Origin: Gammaproteobacteria bacterium | Lineage (GTDB): Bacteria > Pseudomonadota > Gammaproteobacteria > Pseudomonadales > Azotimanducaceae | DNA length: 35,811 nt | Assembly: GCA_028821405.1 (NCBI GenBank) | Contig: JAPPGK010000002.1 | Span: 1 to 35,811 of the forward strand | Direction: 5' to 3' | Notes under the pieces: generated by a model | Told to the model about the DNA's origin: nothing | Database searches by the model: none | Seen by the model: only the letters and a program-made list of their open reading frames with translations | Program-made: the position numbers and the translations under genes | Part shown: positions 28,129-34,261 of the stretch, piece after piece | Layout of the letters: every line of letters starts with the position of its first letter | How positions within the stretch are numbered: position 1 is the stretch's first letter

Positions 28129-28410
28129 GTCCAATTCCAGCTCGGGTGTCAACGATCCGGCACAGCAGATCATCACCGCACCGTTGTCCCGTTCCTCGTC
28201 GCTCAGGACGAAGTCGCGGTGCTCGGGCTTCCCCGACACGACTCGCTGCCAGCAGGCCCCGCAGATGCCAACGCCGCAGGCATAGGGGACCTGCACGTCC
28301 TCTTGGAGGAGTTCGAAGAGGATGGATCCGCCTTTCGGGACGAAAACGCGCTTTCCCGAACGAGCAAGCTTTACCGTGAAGCCCTCCCCAACGGCCGTCT
28401 CGACTGCCAT
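28123..28410 (-). CDS. 2Fe-2S ferredoxin
   Basis: 95 residues, a complete plant-type ferredoxin. Cluster ligands are Cys45, Cys50, Cys53 (ACGVGICGACW) and Cys82 or Cys83 (MICCAGS), the CX4CX2C...C arrangement. Such small ferredoxins pass electrons to oxygenases, P450s or reductases; the single-domain form without a reductase resembles electron carriers or oxygenase-reductase C-terminal domains. It starts 5 bases after the end of the extended SDR gene, so the two form a transcription unit. The electron donor and acceptor are not in the window. Confidence 0.9.
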   Translation of the reverse strand: MAVETAVGEGFTVKLARSGKRVFVPKGGSILFELLQEDVQVPYACGVGICGACWQRVVSGKPEHRDFVLSDEERDNGAVMICCAGSLTPELELDL

Positions 28411-28415
28411 GCCCG

Positions 28416-29495
28416 TTACTTCAGTTTCGGCACGACGAGGCCGAGGTCGATCATCGTCTCTCCCGTGGTGCGCAGCGTATCCTCGATGGCGTGGGTCTCA
28501 AGGCCCAGTTCCTCCCGGGCCTTGTCGCAGTGGGCACGGGGCGCGTCGTAGGGCGCGCCGTATTTCTCGACCATCGCCTCATATTCGGGCGTCACGCCGC
28601 CGACGTCGATGTGCGGGAAGAGCGCCTGTAGGTGATCGTGCAGTTGCATGGCGGTGATCTCGCCGGAGTCGTCCGTGGCGCAAAGCATGTAGCGCGAGCC
28701 GTTCCCGCACACGTCGGACTCGATCATGAGTGCCTGCGACTCGCCGCAGTCGCGCACATCGACGATGTTCCAGAGCGCCTGCCAGCCGCGTTGGCACGGA
28801 TGGCCGGCGAGCATGCGGCCCAGGAAGAACTGCCAAGAGCCCCGCAATTCGTGAACCGGGCTCAACAACGGCCCGAGGACGACACATGGACACACCGAGA
28901 TGGCATCGAAGCGACCGTCCTGGGCGGCCAGGCGGTTTGCGAGGCGCTCGCATTCCACCTTCGCCATGGAATAGCCGACCTCGCCTTTCTGAACCAGGTT
29001 CTCGGTGTTCCAGTTCCTGTCGTTCTCGCGGTTGTCGGACGCCCAGTCCGCCTCGGTGTAACGATAGCCAGCCGGCGACGGGTGGCCGATGGCAGCGAAG
29101 GAACTGGTGTAGACCAGCCGCTTGACCGAACCGGAGTTCTTGACGGAGGCAACGATGTTGTGGACGCCGTTGATGGCGCCGTCGTAGACCTCTTGCGGGT
29201 TGTTGGCGCCGCCGTAACCCATGGGCGTGCCGACGTGCAGCACGGCACTGCAGTCCGCGAACGGCGCGTCGTAGCTGCCTTCCTCTAAGAGGTTCGCCTC
29301 GTGCAAGGTCACGGTGCCGGGGTGCTCCTCGTTCAGGGCGAGCAGGAACTCCGTCTTGTCGGGGTTAGAGAGGTCGGTGACGCAGGCACGAACGTCGTAA
29401 CCCCGTTTCAGGAGCGCGATGACGGTGTGCGCACCGATGTAGCCCGAGGCACCCGTGACGGCGACCGGACCGTCGTTCGATGTGACGGATGGCAT
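28416..29495 (-). CDS. NAD(P)-dependent epimerase/reductase (extended SDR), paralogue 2
   Basis: 359 residues from ATG 29495, which has GGGGGAGA just upstream. Cofactor motif TGASGYIGAH, catalytic YSMAK (VGYSMAKVECER), and the shared family segments VKRLVYTSSFAA and WNIVDVRD. It is a paralogue of the gene at 17184-18350 and likewise resembles dihydroflavonol-reductase/cinnamoyl-CoA-reductase-type enzymes. Unlike that copy, it is followed within 5 bases by a ferredoxin gene. It diverges from the crotonase gene at 29620. The substrate is unknown. Confidence 0.9.
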   Translation of the reverse strand: MPSVTSNDGPVAVTGASGYIGAHTVIALLKRGYDVRACVTDLSNPDKTEFLLALNEEHPGTVTLHEANLLEEGSYDAPFADCSAVLHVGTPMGYGGANNPQEVYDGAINGVHNIVASVKNSGSVKRLVYTSSFAAIGHPSPAGYRYTEADWASDNRENDRNWNTENLVQKGEVGYSMAKVECERLANRLAAQDGRFDAISVCPCVVLGPLLSPVHELRGSWQFFLGRMLAGHPCQRGWQALWNIVDVRDCGESQALMIESDVCGNGSRYMLCATDDSGEITAMQLHDHLQALFPHIDVGGVTPEYEAMVEKYGAPYDAPRAHCDKAREELGLETHAIEDTLRTTGETMIDLGLVVPKLK

Positions 29496-29561
29496 ATGTC
29501 TCCCCCTCGACTCGGACAAACGCGCAAGTGTAAGGCAGCCGAAGTGGCAACGCCCGCCGCA

Positions 29562-29581
29562 CTTGCCGCTTGTGCGGCAAG
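29562..29581. repeat. 8-bp palindrome in a divergent promoter region
   Basis: CTTGCCGC (29562-29569), loop TTGT, GCGGCAAG (29574-29581). It sits in the 124-bp gap between two divergent genes (extended SDR and crotonase), a typical place for an operator. An overlapping alternative pairing, GCCGCAC/GTGCGGC, is also possible. Confidence 0.4.
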
Positions 29582-29619
29582 GGCAGAAACTCCCACGGTG
29601 TCGCACGATTGAAAGCGCC

Positions 29620-30420
29620 ATGTCCGCCGGCAACCACCAATACGACAATCTCAAACTCGCGAAGGACGGCCACGTCGCGGTCGTGACCTTCAACCGTCCC
29701 CACAAGGCCAACGCCCTCGACCACGCCCACCTGGTCGACATTGAAGCCGTGGCGCTGTCGTTCCGCGACGATGCCGAGACCCGGGTCGTGATCTTCACCG
29801 GCGAGGGCAACCACTTCTCGTCTGGCGCGGATCTCGACGGTGGTGGCCCGGTTGCGGCCAATCTCCTACAACGCCGACGCCTGGCCCGGATCGGCGAGCG
29901 GGCAACGTTGGCGGTCTACGACATGGACCAGATCACGATCGCCGCCTGGAACGGCGCCGCCATGGGCGGCGGGGCCGTACTCGCGACCGCCATGGATCTA
30001 CGAATCGGCTCGGACGACTGCTTCATGCAGTATCCCGAGATCGACATCGGCGTGAACCTGATGTGGAAGGGGCTGCCACTCATCACGCACATCGCGGGAC
30101 CGTCCCGGACCAAGCGCCTGGTCATCGGCGGCGAGCGCATCCACGCCCGGGAGCTGCTTGAGTGGGGTGTCCTCGATGCCCTGGTGGCGCGCGCGGACCT
30201 GATGGAAACCGCCCGGGAATGGGCGAATCGCTATGTCGGGAAGTCGCCGATAGCGGCCCAGATGATCAAGCGCAGCGTCAACGCCCTGGTCTCCGCCTTC
30301 GACAACGCCGTAATGCACATGGATGTGGACCAGAACCTGCTATCGGCCATGACCGAAGACCGCAGGGCGGCCATCGAGGCCTATCGGGCGGGCCAAGAGC
30401 CGGAATTCAAGGGCGACTAG
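29620..30420 (+). CDS. Enoyl-CoA hydratase/isomerase family protein
   Basis: 266 residues. Oxyanion segments GEGNHFSSGADLDG (61-74) and WNGAAMGGGAVLA (110-122). Of the two hydratase acids, the second is kept (Glu140 in YPEIDIG) while the first is Val120 (GAVLA where GCELA is usual), as in several crotonase isomerases. The reaction on an acyl-CoA is likely but not certain to be hydration. The gene converges with the acyltransferase gene (131-bp gap without clear features). Confidence 0.88.
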   Translation: MSAGNHQYDNLKLAKDGHVAVVTFNRPHKANALDHAHLVDIEAVALSFRDDAETRVVIFTGEGNHFSSGADLDGGGPVAANLLQRRRLARIGERATLAVYDMDQITIAAWNGAAMGGGAVLATAMDLRIGSDDCFMQYPEIDIGVNLMWKGLPLITHIAGPSRTKRLVIGGERIHARELLEWGVLDALVARADLMETAREWANRYVGKSPIAAQMIKRSVNALVSAFDNAVMHMDVDQNLLSAMTEDRRAAIEAYRAGQEPEFKGD

Positions 30421-30551
30421 ACGGCTCGTAGCGGCCCCATTTGCACACGAACCGGCACCAAGGGTCGAACGACCGGTACAGAGTTCAGCGCCACATCGTT
30501 CGGCTGTTATCCGAGTGATCGCTCTGCTTCGATGCAACGCCTTTTGCGGCG

Positions 30552-31352
30552 CTAGTCCCGCCATCGTTTGTGCGACCAGAGCCAGTCTGCCGGTGCCCGG
30601 TCAATATCCGCCTGGAGATTGGCGACGTAGCCCTCCACGATCGATCGACGATCATGCGGCGGGTCGGCGATCTTCTCGATCCGACAGTGGTAGCGTCCCG
30701 GACGCACACGTTGGCACGACAGGTAGTAGACCGGCCATCTCAAGGCCTTGGCCAGTCGTTCGGGGCCGGCGAAGAACGCGGTCTCGCGACCACAGAACTC
30801 CACGGTGTGACGGTCGCGCCCGCCCGGCCGCTGGTCCGCCACCAAGGTCCACACCGGGCGTTCGCGTCGGCGTTTCAGCAACTCCCGACGCATGTCCTTG
30901 ACCGGGACCAGCGTGACGCCGAAACGCGCCGCCACGGCCAGGAGGTGTTCCCGCACCGCCGGCGTGTGCGGTGGCTTGTAGACGATGGCGACCGGTGCCT
31001 CGACCTGGCTGGCCAGCGCGGTGACAGCCCAGATCAGGTTGCCGTGGTGCGCCATGAGCAAGAGCGCGTTGCCTTCATCGAGGACCTCCGTCCCCTCGAA
31101 TGTCACGCGCTCCCCCAGTTCCGTCGCGTCCATGCCCAGGGATCGCACCACCTCCACCGACGCTTGGCAGAAGCCGCTGTAGAACTCGCGCACGAGCCTT
31201 GCCGTATCGTCGTCGGGGAAGGCCCGCCGCAGGTTGTCCTCCACGACCTTTCGGCGATAGGTCGAACGCATCAAGGGTTCAACGAGGCGAACGCCGCCGT
31301 GCAACCGAGCTAGCGGCCAGCGACTGGTGGTTCTTAGGATCGAATCGAGCAT
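30552..31352 (-). CDS. LpxL/LpxM-like lysophospholipid acyltransferase
   Basis: 266 residues. The family is that of lipid A acyltransferases at the inner membrane: N-terminal YRRKVVEDNLRRAFPD, then the active-site region AHHGNLIWAV (101-110), and later FFAGPERLAKALRWPVYYLSC and the C-terminal WLWSHKRWRD typical of HtrB. The catalytic motif should be HX4(D/E); here His102 is followed five residues later by Ile107, and nothing acidic replaces it (the usual HHGNWEW is HHGNLIW). So catalysis may be changed or lost. GGAG precedes the ATG. It diverges from the Gfo/Idh/MocA gene. Confidence 0.87.
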   Translation of the reverse strand: MLDSILRTTSRWPLARLHGGVRLVEPLMRSTYRRKVVEDNLRRAFPDDDTARLVREFYSGFCQASVEVVRSLGMDATELGERVTFEGTEVLDEGNALLLMAHHGNLIWAVTALASQVEAPVAIVYKPPHTPAVREHLLAVAARFGVTLVPVKDMRRELLKRRRERPVWTLVADQRPGGRDRHTVEFCGRETAFFAGPERLAKALRWPVYYLSCQRVRPGRYHCRIEKIADPPHDRRSIVEGYVANLQADIDRAPADWLWSHKRWRD

Positions 31353-31477
31353 CGATCTCCAATTCAGTACGATCCTGCGTTCGGGCTACCATAGTCCGAC
31401 ACGCCAACGACGCAAGTACCCCGTGAAGCTTCGGTGACAGTCGGACACGGTCCTTGCACATCCGCTTGGAGAAGCGC

Positions 31478-32467
31478 ATGACTGAATTGTGTTTCGGAAC
31501 GCTCGGGGCGGCGAACATCACGCCCCAGGCCTTGCTCGCCCCCGCGAGCCGCAACGACGACGTGTCCGTGGTCGCCATCGCGGCACGCGACCGATCCCGG
31601 GCCCAGGCAATGGCGGATCGGGGCCACATCGAGCACGTCGTCGACGACTACCAGGCAGTGATCGACCATCCCGATGTCAACGTGATCTACAACCCGCTCC
31701 CGATCAGCCATCACCGCGAATGGACGTTGAAGGCACTGGCCGCCGGCAAGCCGGTCCTGTGCGAGAAGTCGTTCTCGATGAACGAGGCCGAGGCAGTCGA
31801 AATGGCGGAGGCCGCGGATCGGGCCGACCTGCTCTTGATCGAAGCATTCCACTACCGCTACCACCCCGTGTTTCTACGCACATTGGAGATCTACCAATCC
31901 GGCGTGATCGGCGACTTGGTCCGGGTTTCCGGCTTGTTCCACGTCGGCGGCGAACGCGGCGTCCCGGCGTCCAACATACGCATGATCTACGCCACGGGGG
32001 GCGGCGCCACGATGGACATGGGCTGCTACCCGATGTCCTGGGTGCGCCACCTGACCGGCGAAGAACCCGAGGTCGTCTCCGCCAGGGCCGTGCAGGGGCC
32101 ACCCGACGTGGACTTGAGCCTGGTGACCGAGCTCAAGTTCCCAAGCGGTGCCACCGGCAGCACGTCGGGTTCCATGAAGGGCGAGCCCTACCGGGCCGAA
32201 CTTCACGTCGAGGGGACGAAGGGCACGCTCATGGTGGACAACCCGCTGGTGCCCCACATGGGGCACGAGATCAGGCTGACACTCGATGGCGAGACAACGA
32301 CCGAGACCCTCACCAAGCGCACGACCTACGACTACCAACTCGACGCCTTCGTACGGGCGCTCCGAACCGGCGAGCGTTTGCCCACCGACGCCCACGATGC
32401 CATCAAGCAGATGCACTTCATCGACAACGCCTATCGCGCGGCGGGGATGAAGGTCCGCGGAACTTGA
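31478..32467 (+). CDS. Gfo/Idh/MocA family oxidoreductase
   Basis: 329 residues from ATG 31478, which has GGAG six bases upstream. The N-terminal Rossmann domain has GTLGAANI and the conserved [10 protein letters not shown] (the Lys of EK is a catalytic residue), with EAFHYRYHP and the C-terminal domain following, including [17 protein letters not shown]. Members oxidise sugars, inositols or trans-dihydrodiols with NAD(P); the substrate is not predictable. It lies 10 bases before dapD in the same direction, perhaps co-transcribed, although no shared pathway is known. Confidence 0.9.
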   Translation: MTELCFGTLGAANITPQALLAPASRNDDVSVVAIAARDRSRAQAMADRGHIEHVVDDYQAVIDHPDVNVIYNPLPISHHREWTLKALAAGKPVLCEKSFSMNEAEAVEMAEAADRADLLLIEAFHYRYHPVFLRTLEIYQSGVIGDLVRVSGLFHVGGERGVPASNIRMIYATGGGATMDMGCYPMSWVRHLTGEEPEVVSARAVQGPPDVDLSLVTELKFPSGATGSTSGSMKGEPYRAELHVEGTKGTLMVDNPLVPHMGHEIRLTLDGETTTETLTKRTTYDYQLDAFVRALRTGERLPTDAHDAIKQMHFIDNAYRAAGMKVRGT

Positions 32468-32477
32468 CGGGAAGACC

Positions 32478-33314
32478 ATGAACGACATCGAGAACACCAT
32501 CAACGCGGCCTGGGAGCGCCGCGACGAAATCGGTTTCGACACCGTTGGACCCGTCCGCGATGCCGTCGCCGCAGCCCTGGACGCGCTCGACGCGGGTAGC
32601 GCCCGGGTCGCGGAGAAAGTCGGCGACGCGTGGGTCGTCAATCAGTGGCTAAAGAAAGCCGTGCTGCTCAGTTTCCTGTTGAACGATATGGAACCCATCA
32701 GTTGCGGTCCCGGCGGCGCGCCCTGGTGGGACAAGGTGCCCTCGAAATTCGCCGGCTGGGACGAGGCACGTTTCCGGGCCGCCGGCTTCCGCGCCGTCCC
32801 TTCGGCCATCGTCCGTCATTCCGCCTATATCGCCCCGTCCGTCGTGCTGATGCCAAGTTTCGTGAACCTCGGCGCCTACGTGGACAGCGGCACCATGATC
32901 GACACCTGGGCGACCGTGGGGTCCTGCGCCCAGATCGGCAAGGATTGCCACATCTCCGGCGGCGCCGGCATCGGCGGCGTCCTGGAACCGTTGCAGGCGG
33001 AACCCGTGATCATCGAAGACAACTGCTTCGTGGGCGCCCGCTCGGAAGTCGTCGAGGGCGTCATCGTCGAAGAGGGCGCGGTGCTCGGCATGGGCGTCTT
33101 CATCGGCGCTTCCACCAAGATCGTCGATCGCGAATCCGGTGAGAGCGTCACCGGTCGTGTCCCCGCCTATTCGGTCGTGGTGGCCGGATCGTTGCCCAGC
33201 CCCGCCTTCGGCTCGCCCCGGCCGAGACCGAACATCTACTGCGCCGTCATCATCAAACGGGTGGACGAACGCACCCGGTCGAAGACGTCGATCAACGAAC
33301 TGCTCCGGGATTGA
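32478..33314 (+). CDS. dapD: 2,3,4,5-tetrahydropyridine-2,6-dicarboxylate N-succinyltransferase
   Basis: 278 residues, the usual length. The enzyme adds succinyl from succinyl-CoA to tetrahydrodipicolinate in the lysine and diaminopimelate pathway. Recognisable parts are the N-terminal helical domain ending in FLLNDMEPI, the left-handed beta-helix with hexapeptide repeats ([57 protein letters not shown]) and the C-terminal [14 protein letters not shown]. The succinylase route implied by dapD is common in proteobacteria. An imperfect inverted repeat follows the stop (CGAAATCG...CGATTTCG, 33320-33349) and a strong promoter begins 45 bases downstream. Confidence 0.95.
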   Translation: MNDIENTINAAWERRDEIGFDTVGPVRDAVAAALDALDAGSARVAEKVGDAWVVNQWLKKAVLLSFLLNDMEPISCGPGGAPWWDKVPSKFAGWDEARFRAAGFRAVPSAIVRHSAYIAPSVVLMPSFVNLGAYVDSGTMIDTWATVGSCAQIGKDCHISGGAGIGGVLEPLQAEPVIIEDNCFVGARSEVVEGVIVEEGAVLGMGVFIGASTKIVDRESGESVTGRVPAYSVVVAGSLPSPAFGSPRPRPNIYCAVIIKRVDERTRSKTSINELLRD

Positions 33315-33358
33315 GAGCGACGAAATCGCGGAACCGGGATCGATTTCGCGAAAACCCG

Positions 33359-33386
33359 TTGACACCTGCCATTTCGAATCTATAAT
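33359..33386 (+). promoter_or_regulatory. Consensus sigma-70 promoter with GC-rich discriminator
   Basis: TTGACA (33359-33364), 16-base spacer, TATAAT (33381-33386): both boxes are perfect matches to the consensus. The stretch after the -10 box is CGCGCGCCC, like the GC-rich discriminator of stringently controlled stable-RNA promoters. It is the strongest promoter visible in the window and is followed by an intrinsic terminator at about 33624-33664 but no convincing protein gene. Confidence 0.85.
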
Positions 33387-33392
33387 CGCGCG

Positions 33393-33664
33393 CCCTTGAC
33401 GAATTACCAACCCTCTTGCAGGCGGTATACATGACTTCCACACAAGCAGGACATCGCTTAGGGCGCCTACCGGGCGCGGCGGAGCCATTGCCTGTACCGC
33501 CGCAGTTCGTGGACTGCGGCAACCGCCTCGTGGATAGCCTCTTGGGCAAAGGGAGAGCGAACTTGCGCTGACTTTCCGGACATGTCCTGGAAGACGGCGA
33601 ATTGACCAGCCTTCCAGGGAAACAACAAAGCCCTGGTCGGTTTAACGAACAGGGCTTTTTGTTG
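33393..33664 (+). ncRNA. Candidate non-coding RNA, about 270 nt
   Basis: The unit runs from the promoter at 33359-33386 to the terminator ending near 33664. Inside are two perfect hairpins, GCCGCAGT/ACTGCGGC (33499-33506, 33513-33520) and CCTGGAAG/CTTCCAGG (33586-33593, 33611-33618), plus the terminator stem. It does not match tmRNA, RNase P RNA, SRP RNA, 6S RNA or 5S rRNA as far as I can see. A 46-codon reading frame (33431-33571) exists, with a weak ribosome-binding site AGGCGG, no recognisable homology and more A/T-ending codons than neighbouring genes, so a short peptide is less likely. It lies upstream of the tRNA-like RNA. Confidence 0.5.
33624..33664 (+). terminator. Intrinsic terminator
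   Basis: AACAAAGCCCTG (33624-33635) and CAGGGCTTTTTGTT (33650-33663) form a stem with a 14-base loop followed by a run of five T. The A-rich and T-rich flanks make it work in both directions. It is the only classical intrinsic terminator I found in the window. Confidence 0.88.
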
Positions 33665-33687
33665 TACGGAGAGAAAGTGAATCGAGT

Positions 33688-33735
33688 CGCGACGAGCTCT
33701 CGTCGCGGCGGTGGCGGGAAATCCCGTCCGACGAG
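33688..33735 (+). other. Mutually exclusive hairpins downstream of the terminator
   Basis: CGCGACGAG (33688-33696) can pair with CTCGTCGCG (33699-33707), and the same middle segment CTCGTCG (33699-33705) can pair instead with CGACGAG (33729-33735), enclosing a small hairpin CGGGAAATCCCG. Two competing pairings that share one arm are typical of switches, but here no gene is directly downstream. A similar element CGGGATCGAAGTCCCG follows at 33765-33780; both hairpins are followed by TCCGRCG, so they may be a diverged tandem repeat. Confidence 0.4.
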
Positions 33736-33846
33736 GGTTGGGCGGCGTGCGGCGTTCCATGGTTCGGGATCGAAGTCCCGTCCGGCGCACTCACGCTACC
33801 CATCGCACGGTGTGTACCGAGCGTACTGTGCGCACCCAACCATGGC

Positions 33847-33916
33847 TTGGAATTAGCTCAGTGGCAGAGCTCCGGTAAATAGACTGGCAGCGCCGGTTCG
33901 ATTCCGGCATTCCAAA
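33847..33916 (+). ncRNA. tRNA-like RNA with aberrant anticodon arm
   Basis: A cloverleaf fits nearly completely: acceptor TTGGAAT/ATTCCAA (7 of 7 pairs), T8 and A9, D stem GCTC/GAGC with loop AGTGGCA (A14, G18, G19 kept), T stem GCCGG/CCGGC with the canonical loop TTCGATT. The anticodon arm is abnormal: stem CCGGT/ACTGG with a six-base loop AAATAG, lacking U33 and any plausible anticodon. The length is 70 bases, no CCA is encoded, and it starts with U. It is therefore not a normal decoding tRNA. It lies 345 bases upstream of a slipin gene. Comparative genomics has proposed a tRNA-like RNA as the partner of SPFH proteins in RNA-repair systems. A decayed tRNA gene is the alternative. Confidence 0.75.
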
Positions 33917-33918
33917 AA

Positions 33919-33981
33919 CGGCCTGGAAAGCCGCACGGCTGATAACCGTGATAAACGCTGGTGACGTGCGTTAATCGTCAC
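33919..33981 (+). other. Second cloverleaf-like array with an Ile(GAU)-type anticodon arm
   Basis: Directly after the tRNA-like body come a D-arm-like hairpin CGGC-CTGGAAA-GCCG (33919-33933), an anticodon-arm-like hairpin CACGG-CTGATAA-CCGTG (33934-33950; seven-base loop with U33 and anticodon GAT) and a third hairpin, either AACGC/GCGTT (33954-33958, 33968-33972) or GTGACG/CGTCAC (33961-33966, 33976-33981). There is no matching acceptor stem, so it is not a tRNA gene by itself; it may be the continuation of the tRNA-like RNA. Confidence 0.4.
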
Positions 33982-33984
33982 AGG

Positions 33985-34250
33985 GCGCGTCCGTTCCCGG
34001 CGCTTTCGGCAAGCGCGTGAGCGAATGCAAGGAAGCGCAGCAGCGACGTAGCCGGTCGGCGGGTCGGCGCCGAGAGTATCGGACCGACACGCCGACCGAT
34101 CCGGCGCATCGCCCGCTGGGATCGCCGAACGCCAATTCTTCGGAGTTGGCAGCCGGTGACGCCCGTGCGCGGTGCGTTCGATCGGTCGGTACCGCCGATC
34201 CGCAACGACGTTGTGGGAACGGACGCATTAATTCAGCGAAAAGGGAAAAG
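33985..34250 (+). promoter_or_regulatory. Structured leader of the slipin gene
   Basis: Several strong hairpins crowd this gene-free stretch: GCGCTTTCGGCAAGCGC (about 34000-34016); a long one with 9-bp arms CGGTCGGCG/CGCCGACCG (34053-34061, 34090-34098) and further inner pairing GTCGG/CCGAC; an 8-bp stem GCCAATTC/GAGTTGGC closed by an ultra-stable TTCG tetraloop (34131-34150); and GATCGG...CCGATC around an inner CGGTACCG (34181-34201). A good ribosome-binding site, AAAAGGAG, follows 8 bases before the slipin ATG. I see no clear -10/-35 pair here, so the slipin may be read from the upstream RNA genes or from an alternative sigma factor. Confidence 0.5.
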
Positions 34251-34261
34251 GAGAACGCGAA

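Noticed and set aside
33431-33571. A 46-codon frame within the candidate RNA
   Set aside because: The ribosome-binding site is weak, codon use differs from neighbouring genes and no family is recognisable; perfect hairpins inside speak for an RNA.
33843-33858. A sigma-54-like motif TGGCTTGGAATTAGCT (GG-N10-GC)
   Set aside because: It would suit an RtcR-controlled repair locus, but it overlaps the acceptor and D stem of the tRNA-like RNA, and a start site 12 bases downstream would cut the cloverleaf. It more likely follows from the tRNA sequence itself.
33847-33916. Calling the cloverleaf a normal tRNA gene
   Set aside because: The anticodon loop has six bases, no U33 and no plausible anticodon, and no CCA is encoded, so no amino acid can be assigned.
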